Notes: generated by a model not told the origin, from the letters alone. 64,000 bases of DNA from Litoribrevibacter albus (GCF_030159995.1 NZ_BSNM01000003.1:372001-436000), one strand, 5' to 3'; positions 52,272 to 62,072 are shown, counted from the stretch's first letter. Made by a program: numbers and translations.

Positions 52272-54278
52272 TTGAATTCAGTCAGTAAAACAGTTTTAAC
52301 GTTAGGTTTGATCTCATCTCTGTTGGGATGTGGCCAGGATACTGTAGAGCGTGCTCCTCAGTCAGTGGCGAGTAACGAGGTGGATGCTCTTGGGTTCACT
52401 CCAGCGTCATCGTTTACGAAAGCGAAACAGGCATCCGTTTTGGAGTTCTTACCGTTCGAAGATACCGAAGACTTTGACCAGTCGAAACGAGGTTTCATCG
52501 CAAAGATTCCTGGTCTTCAAGTTAAGAACAAGGAAGGCAATGTGATATGGGATACTCAGGCTTACGAATTCATAAGTGATGCTGCACCTTCGACGGTGAA
52601 TCCGAGTTTATGGCGTCAGACAAAGCTAAATAATTTGCACGGCCTTTACCAAATTTCAGAAAACATTTATCAGATTCGTGGTTTTGATCTGGCAAATATG
52701 ACCATCATCAAAGGAAAGACGGGGTGGATTATTGTCGATCCGTTAACGACGGAAGAAACTGCAAAAGTTGCTATCAATCTCGTCAATGAGAAGCTGGGCA
52801 AACGTCCGGTGTCAGCAATTTTATTCACGCATTCCCATATTGATCACTTTGGTGGTGCCTTGGGCATTGTTTCCCACGATGAATTGGCACAACGGCCCAT
52901 TCCGATTGTTGCGCCTGCGGGCTTTATGGAAGAAGCGACCAGTGAAAACGTGGTAGCGGGTATGGCCATGGGTCGTCGTTCAATGTTTATGTACGGTAAG
53001 CGACTGCCTAAATCAGAACGTGGACATGTGGGCTCAGGGCTAGGGAAAGAGCCTGCATTTGGTTCCTTCAGTATTCTCGAACCAAACTTGGTGATTTCAG
53101 AGGCCACGGAAAAGCACGTTATTGATGGCGTTGATTTTGAGTTCCAAGTGGTGTCGGGGTCAGAGGCTCCTTCCGAGTTTACCTTCTATTTGCCGCAGTT
53201 TAAGGCATGGTGTGGTGCCGAGATGGTGTCTCGTAACATGCATAACCTCTATACCTTACGTGGTGCCAAAGTTCGCGATGCGCTCAAATGGAGTGGTTAC
53301 ATCAACGATGCGATAACAATTGCCAAGCAAAGTGATCTCTATTTTGGCAGCCATCATTGGCCAATCTGGGGATCAGAGATGATTGTTGATTTCTTAAAAT
53401 CCCAGCGTGATACCTACAAATACATTCACGATCAAAGCGTTCGTATGTTGAATGCGGGCTACACCCCTAATGAAATTGCGGAAGAATTAGAGTTACCTCC
53501 GACTCTGGCGAAGAACTTCTCTAACCGTGGCTACTATGGCACCGTTAAACATAATGCAAAGGCTGTTTATCAAGGCTATCTGGGGTGGTATGACGGTAAT
53601 CCGGCTCACCTTGACCCGCTTCCGCCAGAACAGTCTGCAGTGAAATATGTTGAGTTAATGGGCGGTGCAGAACAAGTCATAACCAAGGCTCAGACAGCAT
53701 TCGATCAGGGCGAGTATCGTTGGGTTGCAGAACTACTGAATCACCTGGTCTTTGCCGAACCAAATAATGAGCAAGCAAAAGAATTGCTGGCCAAAAGCTA
53801 TGATCAACTGGGCTATCAGTCGGAGTCTGGCCCGTGGCGTGATGTCTATCTAACCGGAGCTTATGAGTTGCGTCATGGCGCACCTGATCAAGGCGTAAAC
53901 ATTGCGATGATGAAAGGGGTATTGCGAGAAGCGCCTGTTGAAAACTTCTTCATTTCTATGGCAGCGCGTTTAATAGGACCAGAGGCCTTCGACGAAGACT
54001 ACAAGATCAACATCACCTTTACGGATCTGAACGAGAACTATGTGTTATGGATTGAGAATGCAGTGCTTCATCATAAACAGGCGCCTGCTGTGAGTGATGC
54101 CAATGCGACTCTGAAAGTGACCCATGAACTGTTCTTAAATATGGCTATTGGTGAAGCAGGTATCAAAGACACCTTGTTCTCTGATGATCTGGAAGTCGAA
54201 GGCAGTAAATTGGATTTGGTTAACTTCTTCCGCCTCTTCGATAAACCAAAAGGGATTTTCAATATCGTTGAACCTTAA
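52272..54278 (+). CDS. Lipoprotein alkylsulfatase (SdsA1-type metallo-beta-lactamase fold)
   Basis: 668 residues starting at TTG 52272 with GAGG upstream. The signal peptide ends in lipobox SLLGC (Cys20), so the enzyme is membrane-anchored. The metallo-beta-lactamase zinc motif is H187-x-H-x-D-H192 in FTHSHIDHFGG, and further ligand regions include WCGAEM and GSHHWPIWG. A helical dimerisation domain follows (GYTPNEIAEELELPP, GYYGTVKHNAKAVYQGYLGWYDGNP), then a C-terminal SCP2-like domain (about 545-668). The family hydrolyses primary alkyl sulfates such as SDS to alcohol and sulfate. The AraC-type gene upstream is the likely regulator. Confidence 0.93.
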   Translation: MNSVSKTVLTLGLISSLLGCGQDTVERAPQSVASNEVDALGFTPASSFTKAKQASVLEFLPFEDTEDFDQSKRGFIAKIPGLQVKNKEGNVIWDTQAYEFISDAAPSTVNPSLWRQTKLNNLHGLYQISENIYQIRGFDLANMTIIKGKTGWIIVDPLTTEETAKVAINLVNEKLGKRPVSAILFTHSHIDHFGGALGIVSHDELAQRPIPIVAPAGFMEEATSENVVAGMAMGRRSMFMYGKRLPKSERGHVGSGLGKEPAFGSFSILEPNLVISEATEKHVIDGVDFEFQVVSGSEAPSEFTFYLPQFKAWCGAEMVSRNMHNLYTLRGAKVRDALKWSGYINDAITIAKQSDLYFGSHHWPIWGSEMIVDFLKSQRDTYKYIHDQSVRMLNAGYTPNEIAEELELPPTLAKNFSNRGYYGTVKHNAKAVYQGYLGWYDGNPAHLDPLPPEQSAVKYVELMGGAEQVITKAQTAFDQGEYRWVAELLNHLVFAEPNNEQAKELLAKSYDQLGYQSESGPWRDVYLTGAYELRHGAPDQGVNIAMMKGVLREAPVENFFISMAARLIGPEAFDEDYKINITFTDLNENYVLWIENAVLHHKQAPAVSDANATLKVTHELFLNMAIGEAGIKDTLFSDDLEVEGSKLDLVNFFRLFDKPKGIFNIVEP

Positions 54279-54407
54279 TTATTTACCGTTCAGCGCTGAG
54301 TATTCATTCATGTAGTACTATGCTGTGACCCGTTGCCATTGGTGGCTTGTTAGACTGGCCGAACATTGAATCAGTCAAGTTAAATCAGTTAACAACAGGA
54401 GCAAACA

Positions 54408-54965
54408 ATGGCACGGGTATTAATGATCACTGGCGATTTTGTTGAAGATTACGAAAACATGGTGCCGTTCCAGGCGCTCATCGCAATGGGGCATGAAGTG
54501 GATGCAGTATGTCCTGATAAGAAAGCCGGTGAATCCATCGCAACTGCCATTCATGATTTTGAAGGCGATCAAACCTACACCGAAAAGCGCGGGCACAACT
54601 TTGTGCTTAACGCAGATTTTTCTTCTATCAACCTTTCTGACTACGATGCCCTTTATCTTCCAGGTGGTCGTGCACCAGAATACTTACGCCTAAATTCAAA
54701 AGTTATTGAAATCATTCAAACGTTTTCAACCAATAACAAACCGATTGCGGCGATTTGTCATGGTGCTCAGCTATTAACCGCAGCAGGGGTGATTGAAGGT
54801 AAGAAAGTCTCCGCGTATCCTGCGTGTGCGCCTGAGGTGACCTTGGCCGGTGGCGAGTACGCTTCACTGGAAATGGATCAAGCTATCACCGACGGTCAGT
54901 TGGTGACGGCTCCTGCTTGGCCGGCGCATCCTGAATTCTTGAAGCAATTCACGGCGCTGTTTTAA
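54408..54965 (+). CDS. DJ-1/PfpI-family protein
   Basis: 185 residues, ATG 54408 with ACAGGAG nine bases upstream. The DJ-1/PfpI fold shows [13 protein letters not shown] (with the conserved Glu of the elbow), [16 protein letters not shown] and the nucleophile C117 in [10 protein letters not shown], followed by His118 as in PfpI-type members. Likely roles are a protease-like or glyoxalase-type stress enzyme; the exact activity is not predictable. The next gene starts 27 bases later, so they probably form an operon. Confidence 0.93.
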   Translation: MARVLMITGDFVEDYENMVPFQALIAMGHEVDAVCPDKKAGESIATAIHDFEGDQTYTEKRGHNFVLNADFSSINLSDYDALYLPGGRAPEYLRLNSKVIEIIQTFSTNNKPIAAICHGAQLLTAAGVIEGKKVSAYPACAPEVTLAGGEYASLEMDQAITDGQLVTAPAWPAHPEFLKQFTALF

Positions 54966-54992
54966 TCGTTTTACTGCAAAAAGGAAGAGACT

Positions 54993-55385
54993 GTGTGTCA
55001 GTTGTTCATTAATGCCGATGAGTCATTGTGGGTGAGTAAAACCCGTTCGTTACGAGTGGATGGGGTGGTCACCTCGGTACGTCTTGAAAACTTCTTCTGG
55101 GATGTTTTGGAAGAATTAGCGAGCCGAGATGGCATGACCGTGACTCAGATGATTTCCAAACTCTATTTGGAATCGATGGATGCAGAACACGACATCAGCA
55201 ACTTCTCTTCCTTTTTACGTGTCTGTTGCGGGCGTTATCTGTCGATGACGTCCGATGGACTGTTGCAACGAGATCTTAATGAACCATTGGAATTGGTTGA
55301 TTCCTCTCGTTTGCTTCAAGAAGAGCAAGCTCACTCGCAGTTGCGTCAATCCAGAAGACAGAAAAAGGGACAGACATTGAACTAA
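54993..55385 (+). CDS. Ribbon-helix-helix domain protein
   Basis: 130 residues from GTG 54993, with AAGGAAG upstream. The centre TRSLRVDGVVTSVRLENFFWDVLEELASRDGMTVTQMISKL is a ribbon-helix-helix domain of the RHH_4 type. The C-terminal third is polar and charged, ending RRQKKGQTLN. Such proteins can be DNA-binding, but this group is often found next to unrelated metabolic genes. Probably co-transcribed with the DJ-1/PfpI gene. A 7-bp inverted repeat (CAGACAT/ATGTCTG) spans its stop codon. Confidence 0.85.
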   Translation: MCQLFINADESLWVSKTRSLRVDGVVTSVRLENFFWDVLEELASRDGMTVTQMISKLYLESMDAEHDISNFSSFLRVCCGRYLSMTSDGLLQRDLNEPLELVDSSRLLQEEQAHSQLRQSRRQKKGQTLN

Positions 55386-55540
55386 TGTCTGCTCTTTACT
55401 TCCAAGAAGATATCTTTTGTGAGCAGTGATGCGGACCGTTTGAATAGCTGTCACCTTGCTAGTGAACAATCATTGGTAAATGTTTGAAGAGCGCATATCA
55501 TGCTCACTTCCTTCTTCTTTATTCCAAAAGGCACTTCTTC

Positions 55541-56002
55541 ATGGCGATTGAGCTGGTCCAAACCGATAACGTTGTTGAACTGATCCAATTAGCGTTAGCG
55601 CCGGTTTTTTTGATTGTGGGCATTGGCCAGATTTTGAATGCGGTGACAGGACGCTTGGCTCGAATCATTGATCGGGCTCGTCATATTGATCAGAAATTAA
55701 CGGCCAAAGAATTGACCGCTAATAAAACGGTGAGGCGAGAACTATCGTCATTAAAGCGCCGCATGAGTTTCGCTAACTGGTCCATTACGTTTTTAACGGG
55801 CGCTGCGGTGATTATCTGTCTGGACGTCGTGTTGTTACTGTTAAATGGCTTGATCGACTATGACTTACGTTCTGAAATCATCATCTTATTCATGCTGACG
55901 ATGTTTGGAATTACTGGCGGTTTGCTGTCGTTTTTCTGTGAGGTGAGCGTAGCCACTGCGACGCTCAAGATTGAGACGTATGAGTCTGAGGATGATAAGT
56001 AG
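55541..56002 (+). CDS. DUF2721 family membrane protein
   Basis: 153 residues from ATG 55541 (AAGG upstream); the frame is open to 55484 but the family begins here. Three hydrophobic stretches are visible: LALAPVFLIVGIGQILNAV, WSITFLTGAAVIICLDVVLLLLNGL and IIILFMLTMFGITGGLLSFF. Between the first two lies a basic cytoplasmic helix (GRLARIIDRARHID ... RRELSSLKRRM). This matches DUF2721. The function is unknown. Confidence 0.88.
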   Translation: MAIELVQTDNVVELIQLALAPVFLIVGIGQILNAVTGRLARIIDRARHIDQKLTAKELTANKTVRRELSSLKRRMSFANWSITFLTGAAVIICLDVVLLLLNGLIDYDLRSEIIILFMLTMFGITGGLLSFFCEVSVATATLKIETYESEDDK

Positions 56003-56062
56003 CCTTCCTGAAAATACCTTAAAAGATAATGACCTTGATGATCATTGAAGAGTTTTTTGTTT

Positions 56063-56254
56063 ATGAGTGAGAAAAGAATACAAATTACTTTGTCTGAACG
56101 TGAACTAATTTATTTGATACAAAGTGGTTCGGCATTAATTACCAACATTTCTGAGAATGCTTTAACTACCTATTGTGGGTTTAACAAAGAAGAGATTCTT
56201 GAGTTCTCAAGTAAGATGAGAGAAATCGCTGATAAAGAAAGTGTCTCTTGGTAA
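56063..56254 (+). CDS. Small soluble hypothetical protein
   Basis: 63 residues from ATG 56063 (MSEKRIQITLSEREL), with GAAGAG upstream; an upstream in-frame TTG (56045) is unlikely. Predominantly helical, charged, no signal peptide. The sequence is AT-rich. It follows DUF2721 by 60 bases on the same strand. No family recognised. Confidence 0.5.
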   Translation: MSEKRIQITLSERELIYLIQSGSALITNISENALTTYCGFNKEEILEFSSKMREIADKESVSW

Positions 56255-56349
56255 TGCGAAGTCTACTAGGCCGTCAAATGAAGCAACAGAAGCCGTTATA
56301 AAGTGGCGCGAGAGTTAAGCAAATAACAACAATCTGTTATTAATCTTGG

Positions 56350-56556
56350 CTATTCTTCTTGATCATTCGATTTATGTTTGTGATGGCCTCTATGCATAAA
56401 TACATGCATAAGCGGGCAGGCCAGAAGCACTAAGATTGGCAGCCACTCATAGACATGTAGCCTGTGCTCCAAGAGTAGGAATCCTCCAAGTGCGATCAAT
56501 AAAGCAATAGCCAACAGGCCCATTGGTGAGAACCAAAACGATTTTTTAGTTTTCAT
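56350..56556 (-). CDS. DUF2933 small membrane protein of the copper operon
   Basis: 68 residues from ATG 56556 (MKTKKSFWFSPMGLL); an upstream in-frame ATG at 56574 adds six. Two hydrophobic helices (LLAIALLIALGGFLLL and EWLPILVLLACPLMHVFM) are followed by a His-rich tail (HRGHHKHKSNDQ) that could bind metal. This is the DUF2933 pattern, which is commonly found with copper and heavy-metal efflux genes. It overlaps the P-II-like gene by 11 bases and is the last gene of the copA operon. Confidence 0.88.
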   Translation of the reverse strand: MKTKKSFWFSPMGLLAIALLIALGGFLLLEHRLHVYEWLPILVLLACPLMHVFMHRGHHKHKSNDQEE

Positions 56557-56923
56557 CGGGTGATACCACGTCATTGCGGGTGCTTGAGCCCTTCAAATCG
56601 AAATCTTGTTCGGAAGATGGTCGAAGCCCGTGAATCCAATACAATTCGTCCACAGGGCTAATGCAGACTAACCCTTCACTGTCTGCATTGACATGGGCTG
56701 TGTTCATGATTAACTTCGCAATGGTCTCTGCATTTTCTGTGTTGGTGTATAAATCCATTTGAAGATGTGGGACCAAGCGGCCTTCATTAAAGTGATCGTA
56801 ATATTTTCCTCTGCCTTTTACAGGGTAAACGGTATAACCAGCGACTCCTAGATCAAGCAAGGCGGTTTCAACGTCATGCAGACGGAGCTCATCAAAAATT
56901 GCCGTGACTTTTTTGAGAGACAT
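56546..56923 (-). CDS. P-II-like signalling protein of the copper operon
   Basis: 125 residues. MSLKKVTAIFDELRLHDVETALLDLGVAGYTVYPVKGRGKYYDHFNEG is the start of a P-II/CutA-type ferredoxin-like fold, with the T-loop region shortened and a later MDLYTNTENAETIAKLIMNTAHV helix. The usual P-II uridylylation Tyr context is not seen. Such paralogues near metal transporters probably sense metal or a nucleotide and bind a partner. The start codon overlaps the cupredoxin stop by one base (TAATG), so the two are coupled. Confidence 0.85.
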   Translation of the reverse strand: MSLKKVTAIFDELRLHDVETALLDLGVAGYTVYPVKGRGKYYDHFNEGRLVPHLQMDLYTNTENAETIAKLIMNTAHVNADSEGLVCISPVDELYWIHGLRPSSEQDFDLKGSSTRNDVVSPDEN

Positions 56924-57288
56924 TAGCTTTCTCCTTCAACTCGAATCTGACCACGATACATCTGCATTTGGCAGTGAAATGTATAACTGCCAGGTGTGAG
57001 GGCAGGTAACTTGATTTCAATAACGTGATTCAGCGGCAACGTTTCACTGATATTGAGTTCAGGGAATACCAGTGTTTCAGCACAGGGTGATTCGTCGGTA
57101 CGAATGAACGAAAGCGTGGCTTCTTGATTCGCTGGCACCGTGACAAACGCCGGTTGGTAGACGCCGTTTGCTACTTTAATTGGTTGATGTTGAACTGCCT
57201 CTAAGGACTCGTTCTTTGGCTGATAGATCCAAAACCACCAAATGATCAGTGCTATCAGTGCAAGGCCGAGTAAATTGATAATCATCAT
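56923..57288 (-). CDS. Membrane-anchored cupredoxin-like protein of the copper operon
   Basis: 121 residues from ATG 57288 (AGGAG eight bases upstream; the frame is open to 57309). One N-terminal membrane helix (INLLGLALIALIIWWFWIY) anchors a cupredoxin domain on the periplasmic side: KVANGVYQPAFVTVPANQEATLSFIRTD, then the segment SPCAETLVFPEL, LPALTPGSYTFHCQMQMYRGQIRVE. The candidate copper ligands are the Cys in SPCAETL and the C-terminal His, Cys and Met (TFHCQMQM). It could pass copper to or from CopA. Second gene of the operon, 57 bases after copA. Confidence 0.85.
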   Translation of the reverse strand: MMIINLLGLALIALIIWWFWIYQPKNESLEAVQHQPIKVANGVYQPAFVTVPANQEATLSFIRTDESPCAETLVFPELNISETLPLNHVIEIKLPALTPGSYTFHCQMQMYRGQIRVEGES

Positions 57289-57345
57289 GGTTTTAACTCC
57301 TATACCCATATTTTCTGTGTCTGTTGGCCTTAATGTTTGTTTGCT

Positions 57346-59679
57346 TTAACTCTTGTTTGCTTTAAAAAAGCGCAAACGGTTAGCGTTTGAAACGACGGTG
57401 ACCGAAGAGAAGGCCATCGCCGCACCGGCAATGATCGGGCTCATTAACACGCCAAACACCGGGTAGAGTATGCCGGCAGCAATAGGGACGCCCGCTGCGT
57501 TATAGACAAACGCACCAAATAAATTCTGCTTAATGTTGGAGAGCGTTGCTTTACTGATCGCAATGGCATCGGCCAAACCATGCAGGGAGCCGCGCATCAA
57601 CGTAATGTCGGCACTTTCAATGGCGACGTCGGTGCCTGTTCCGATGGCAAATCCAACATTAGCCATCGCCAGTGCCGGAGCATCGTTGATGCCATCGCCG
57701 GTCATGCCGACAATTTCGCCTTCCATTTGAAGTGCTTGGACTTTTTGGGTTTTGTCCTCGGGCAATACTTCCGCATAAAACTCGGTGATACCCACTTTCT
57801 CTGCCACAGCCTTGGCGGTGTTGCGGTTGTCGCCTGTGAGCATCACCACGCGAACTCCGTTTGCCTGCAATCGTTGAATGGCTGCAATGGAATCCTCTTT
57901 GATTGGGTCTGCAACGGCGATGATGGCGGATAATTTGCCATCGACCGCAAAATACATCGGTGTTTTGGCTTCTGCCGCCAATGATTGGGCTTGATCAACA
58001 AACGCCGCGATCTCGATGTGTTTGGAGATCATCAATTTCTCATTACCGAACAACAGTTGCTTGCCGGTGATGGTCGCTTCCACGCCGTGGCCAGCAATGG
58101 TATTGAAGGTGTCGACAGTCAGCAGGTCGAGTTGTTTTTCTTTGGCGGATTCAGTAATCGCCAATGCCAGCGGGTGTTCTGATCCTGATTCCAAACTGGC
58201 AGCCAGTTGCAGAACGGTGTCTTTGCTTTCATCCGAAGTGAGCACAATGTCTGTGACTTTCGGCTCGCCAAGTGTAATGGTGCCGGTTTTATCCAGAACC
58301 ATCGCGGTGATTTTTGAAGCGGTCTGTAACGCCTCGCCATTTCGGATCAGAACGCCAGCTTCAGCCGCTTTACCGACCCCCACCATGACCGACATGGGTG
58401 TAGCAAGACCTAGCGCGCAAGGGCAGGCGATGATCAGTACTGTGGTGGCAGAGACAATAGCAAAGGCTAGCGATGGTTCTGGGCCAAAGTTCAACCAGGC
58501 CAAGGCACTAAGTACGGCGATGATCATGATCACCGGTACAAAGTAGGTTGATATGACATCGGCCAGACGACCAATCGGGGGTTTTGAGTTCTGCGCGTGT
58601 TTCACCATGTTGATGATGTGAGCGAGCGCGGTGTCTTTACCGACACGGGTTGCTTCAAATATCAGGCTGCCGGTTTTGTTGATGGTGCCTGCAATCACTT
58701 CATCGCCCAGTTGTTTTTCAACCGGAATGGGCTCACCTGTGAGCATGGACTCATCAATGGCCGTGTGGCCCTCAATCACCACACCATCAACTGAGATTTT
58801 TTCGCCAGGGCGAACCCGGACGTTATCGCCAATGACTACGTCTTCGATGGGGATATCAATCTCCTGCCCGTTGCGTACAACGCGCGCAGTTTTAGGCTGC
58901 AAGCCGATCAGTCGTTTGATGGCTTCGGAGGTTCGGCCACGGGCTTTGAGTTCCAAGGCTAAGCCAAGATTAATCAGGCCAATGATCATCGCTGTGGCTT
59001 CAAAGTACACGTGACGGGCAACGCTCGGCATAATCTCAGGGAAAAGCACAACGACCATCGAATACAGCCAGGCAGTGCCGGTTCCCAAGGCGATCAGGGT
59101 ATCCATGTTGGCGGAGTGGTTCTTGAAGGATTTCCAGGCGCCGGTATAAAAATGCTTTCCTGAGAAAATCATGACTGAGAGGGTAAGTAACCCGACAATC
59201 AGCCAAACTACCCGCTCGGTGGGTGTGTTCACCGACATTTCTCCGGTAATTAAACCGTAGGCCATAAGCGGTATCCCTAGTGAAAGGGCAATGGCCATGT
59301 CACGCAACAGTCGCTTGTAGTACTTGAAGTCTTCCTCTTCTTTCTCTTCGAGCGTATCAACTCCATTATTGGCACTGGCTTTGGCTTGATAACCCGCTTT
59401 CTGTACGGCTTGAATGAGTTGATCAGGGGATACGGCGCCTTCTACCAAAACGGTACGATCAGCAAAGTTCATATTGGCACTTTGTACACCGGGCACTTGC
59501 TTCAGCGCGCCTTCAATTTTACCCACACAACTGACACAACCGGCGCCTTCGATCATAAGGGTGGTTTGGTTGTTTTGCTGCTGAGCTTTGTGCTCTGTTT
59601 CATGGCGCTCTGGTTCATGATGGCCCGTTCCTTTTTGAGAAGGAACAGGTTGATTCGGTAGGTTCAATTCATGAGTCAT
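57346..59679 (-). CDS. copA: Copper-translocating P1B-type ATPase CopA
   Basis: 777 residues from ATG 59679 (AAGGAG eight bases upstream). The His-rich N-terminus ([12 protein letters not shown]) leads into one heavy-metal domain with C48-x-x-C51 in GAGCVSCVG. Eight-helix topology follows, with the transmembrane copper site CPCALG. The phosphorylation motif is [10 protein letters not shown], the HP locus is SEHPLALAI, and the hinge is [12 protein letters not shown]. This pump exports Cu+ to the periplasm. Head of the operon copA-cupredoxin-P-II-like-DUF2933. A CusR-type box lies 233 bases upstream between it and the divergent cupredoxin gene. Confidence 0.97.
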   Translation of the reverse strand: MTHELNLPNQPVPSQKGTGHHEPERHETEHKAQQQNNQTTLMIEGAGCVSCVGKIEGALKQVPGVQSANMNFADRTVLVEGAVSPDQLIQAVQKAGYQAKASANNGVDTLEEKEEEDFKYYKRLLRDMAIALSLGIPLMAYGLITGEMSVNTPTERVVWLIVGLLTLSVMIFSGKHFYTGAWKSFKNHSANMDTLIALGTGTAWLYSMVVVLFPEIMPSVARHVYFEATAMIIGLINLGLALELKARGRTSEAIKRLIGLQPKTARVVRNGQEIDIPIEDVVIGDNVRVRPGEKISVDGVVIEGHTAIDESMLTGEPIPVEKQLGDEVIAGTINKTGSLIFEATRVGKDTALAHIINMVKHAQNSKPPIGRLADVISTYFVPVIMIIAVLSALAWLNFGPEPSLAFAIVSATTVLIIACPCALGLATPMSVMVGVGKAAEAGVLIRNGEALQTASKITAMVLDKTGTITLGEPKVTDIVLTSDESKDTVLQLAASLESGSEHPLALAITESAKEKQLDLLTVDTFNTIAGHGVEATITGKQLLFGNEKLMISKHIEIAAFVDQAQSLAAEAKTPMYFAVDGKLSAIIAVADPIKEDSIAAIQRLQANGVRVVMLTGDNRNTAKAVAEKVGITEFYAEVLPEDKTQKVQALQMEGEIVGMTGDGINDAPALAMANVGFAIGTGTDVAIESADITLMRGSLHGLADAIAISKATLSNIKQNLFGAFVYNAAGVPIAAGILYPVFGVLMSPIIAGAAMAFSSVTVVSNANRLRFFKANKS

Positions 59680-59911
59680 AAGTGACACTCCTTACCTTTC
59701 TTAAATATAGCGCTTAGGTGTAAAGCTCTTTAAATATTGCACTGTTTGGCGTGGCGCTTTAAAGGGATCTTCTTTTAGCCTAAACCTGTGTGTAGCACTT
59801 GGGTCAAGTCAGTAGTTTTATTCAGCAATCATCCGTTTTTTTGAGCCGAATCGAACCGATTAGCACTGTTCTAACTTGAGTATAACGCTCCAAATGGCTC
59901 AAAAGAGGAAG

Positions 59912-59927
59912 ATGACAAAAATGTCAT
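59912..59927. promoter_or_regulatory. CusR/CopR-type box in the copA-cupredoxin intergenic region
   Basis: ATGACA-AAAA-TGTCAT is a perfect inverted repeat with the same half-sites and 4-base spacing as the known E. coli CusR box (ATGACAA-NN-TTGTCAT). It lies in the 392-bp region between divergent copA (59679) and the periplasmic cupredoxin gene (60072), 145 bases before the latter. A second box with identical half-sites is at 63441. The cusR homologue is at 62069-62761. No other gene was seen in this intergenic region. Confidence 0.8.
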
Positions 59928-60071
59928 TTAGGTGTCAGATTGCTGAAAGTCCGCTGCTTGTAAAGTGCCAGGAAATACCCGATCGTTATTACGCGATGAG
60001 GGTGAAGCAACAGGCGATACCTTGGCAACCGTTGGGGTTCGTTTTTGGTTATAAAAAAGAGAGGATAATTC

Positions 60072-60584
60072 ATGATAAAAAAACAGTTTACTTTGGCTAG
60101 TCTGCTTCTTATTTCTGGCTTTTCAGGAACGGTAATGGCTGGCCAAGGCCATATGTCGCAACCTATGTCACACCATGACTCCGATGACAGTAAGTATCAG
60201 GCAGCTAATATATCGGCTGTTGGTGTTAAAGGTGATCCGGAAGAGGTGAACAGAACCATTTATATGGTTTTGTCGGATGCGATGAAGTTTGCACCGTCCA
60301 AAATTATGGTCAATTCAGGAGAGACTGTACGTTTCTTTATCTCAAACACGGGGCAGATCCCTCACGAATTTGTGATCGGGGATAAAAAATCGATGCAGGC
60401 GCACGCCAAAATGATGCGAGACATGCCGAACATGAAGCACGATGAATCGAATATGGTGAGCTTACAGCCTGGTCAAAAATCAGCGATTGTCTGGAAGTTC
60501 ACACAGGCCGGGACGGTTGATTTTGCCTGTCTTGTTCCTGGCCATTTGGAAGCCGGGATGACTGGCGAGATTATGGTTCATTAA
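60072..60584 (+). CDS. Periplasmic cupredoxin (azurin/plastocyanin-like)
   Basis: 170 residues with signal peptide (ASLLLISGFSGTVMA). The N-terminal segment is Met/His-rich (GHMSQPMSHHDSDD). The blue-copper fold ends with the ligands H98 in QIPHEFVIG, C153 and H158 in FACLVPGH, and M163 in EAGM. A further Met/His run lies at 108-123 (MQAHAKMMRDMPNMKH). It probably buffers or carries copper in the periplasm, or protects against it. ATG 60072 is preceded by GAGAGGA. It is divergent from copA with a shared CusR-type box, and a terminator follows. Confidence 0.93.
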   Translation: MIKKQFTLASLLLISGFSGTVMAGQGHMSQPMSHHDSDDSKYQAANISAVGVKGDPEEVNRTIYMVLSDAMKFAPSKIMVNSGETVRFFISNTGQIPHEFVIGDKKSMQAHAKMMRDMPNMKHDESNMVSLQPGQKSAIVWKFTQAGTVDFACLVPGHLEAGMTGEIMVH

Positions 60585-60610
60585 TTTCCTGAAGTGTTTT
60601 CTTTTACGTT

Positions 60611-60637
60611 AAATGGCTCCTAGCGAGCCATTTTTTT
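60611..60637 (+). terminator. Rho-independent terminator after the cupredoxin gene
   Basis: AAATGGCTC (60611-60619), loop CTAGC, GAGCCATTT (60625-60633) with a run of seven Ts. Perfect stem, 26 bases past the stop. Confidence 0.92.
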
Positions 60638-60701
60638 CGTCCCTAAATTAGTATTTCTTCTTTGGTGTTTTTCTCTTTTAACTCGTTTTTATTGCAAGAC
60701 G

Positions 60702-62072
60702 TTACGAATGATGTTGATTGAAATGCAGGGCAAAGGTGGTTGTCCCGTTTTCAGAGGTGACGTCAATCTGACCTTGATAGGCATGTACGATGGATTGTGT
60801 GATTGATAACCCTAAACCTGCGCCGATACTGTTCTTATGCTGTCGTGATTTATCGACCCGGTAGAATCGGTCAAATAAATACGGAAGTGAATCTGAAGGG
60901 ATGGTTTCCCCCTGATTGGTGATACGAATATTTACCGTGTTTGTGTTCGCTGAATAGGTTGTCTGATCAACGTCAATCTTGATGGTTGAGTCATTGTCAG
61001 CATGACGAATCGCATTCGAGAGTAGGTTGTTGATGGCTCGTTCAAACATCACTTTATCAATCCATAGCGATGCATCGCCGGACTGTACAATGGTGATGTC
61101 TTTCTCTTCTGCAATGATGCTAAAAAACTCGATGATTCGATGAAGCTCTTCGGCCAGTTGGATGGTCTGATCGTTTCTTCGCGCCAGAGAGTTCTCTGCA
61201 CGGGCGATGTACAGCACATCGTTCATGGTTTTAATGATTCGGTTCAGTTCTTCAAGGTTGGATTCCAAAGCATCTTGATACTCCTCTTTACTTCGTTGTG
61301 CGGAGAGCATGACCTGAATTTGTGTGTTCATGTTGGACAGCGGGGTTCTAAGCTCATGGGCAATGTCGGATGAGAACTCACCTAAACGATGAAAGCCCTG
61401 CTCAATGCGATCGAGCATTTTATTTTGAATTTCTGAAAGCTCTTGTAACTCGATGGGTAGATTTTCCGAGGGAATGCGTTTGCTGAGACTGTCCGGCGTG
61501 ATTTCACGAATATGACTTCCCAGAACTTTAATGGGCTTCAAACCGCTTCTCACAATGAAAAAGCCATAAAGGGATGAGATTAAGATTGCCAGCAGAGTAG
61601 ATGAGAGCAGCACCCGGTTTAAGTTATCTAAAAAAATAAGGTGATGACGAATATTAATACCAATAACCAATAGGTGCTGATCATCAATCGGGAAGTCAAA
61701 GGCCCGAAGGGTCATACCGTTAGTTTGCCACTCTAACGCGTCGTCTTGCGTGTTCGGGGAGTGAGAGAGGGCGGCTAATTGCTCAGCAGGCAAGGGTATC
61801 TCTGAATTTTGACCAATGATTGAGCTTTCACGCAGCAACCATAAGTAGGCCGAGTTGTGGCTAAGTATCTCCAGGATGTCTTCTGGCTTTTGTAAGGTTC
61901 TGAGGTTGATCGATTGAAATTTCTCAGAGATATGTTGGTAGTCTTGCTCAAAAAAATGTCGTTCGATGAGGTGTTGCAACACCAGAGTGAGCGAGAAATA
62001 GATAAAAATGGTGGTACCAACAAACATCAGAATCAGGTGGGTCTTCATTGACTGAGTGTGCTTCTGTATCAC
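60702..62072 (-). CDS. cusS: Heavy-metal sensor histidine kinase, CusS/CopS type
   Basis: 456 residues. Two membrane segments (LILMFVGTTIFIYFSLTLVLQ near 12-32 and VLLSSTLLAILISSLYGFFIV near 153-173) flank a periplasmic sensor of about 120 residues. HAMP follows (SGLKPIKVLGSHIREI), then HisKA with the phospho-His in SDIAHELRTPLSNM, and HATPase (NNLLSNAIRHAD, GAGLGLSI). It overlaps cusR by four bases (ATGA) downstream of it in the operon. It should sense periplasmic Cu(I) or Ag(I) and phosphorylate the partner regulator. No His- or Met-rich sensor cluster stands out by eye, so the metal is inferred from context. Confidence 0.9.
   Translation of the reverse strand: MIQKHTQSMKTHLILMFVGTTIFIYFSLTLVLQHLIERHFFEQDYQHISEKFQSINLRTLQKPEDILEILSHNSAYLWLLRESSIIGQNSEIPLPAEQLAALSHSPNTQDDALEWQTNGMTLRAFDFPIDDQHLLVIGINIRHHLIFLDNLNRVLLSSTLLAILISSLYGFFIVRSGLKPIKVLGSHIREITPDSLSKRIPSENLPIELQELSEIQNKMLDRIEQGFHRLGEFSSDIAHELRTPLSNMNTQIQVMLSAQRSKEEYQDALESNLEELNRIIKTMNDVLYIARAENSLARRNDQTIQLAEELHRIIEFFSIIAEEKDITIVQSGDASLWIDKVMFERAINNLLSNAIRHADNDSTIKIDVDQTTYSANTNTVNIRITNQGETIPSDSLPYLFDRFYRVDKSRQHKNSIGAGLGLSITQSIVHAYQGQIDVTSENGTTTFALHFNQHHS

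Noticed and set aside
59689-60071. CueR (MerR-type) operator before copA
   Set aside because: No dyad with the long 19-base spacer typical of CueR promoters was found. Only the CusR-type box is visible.
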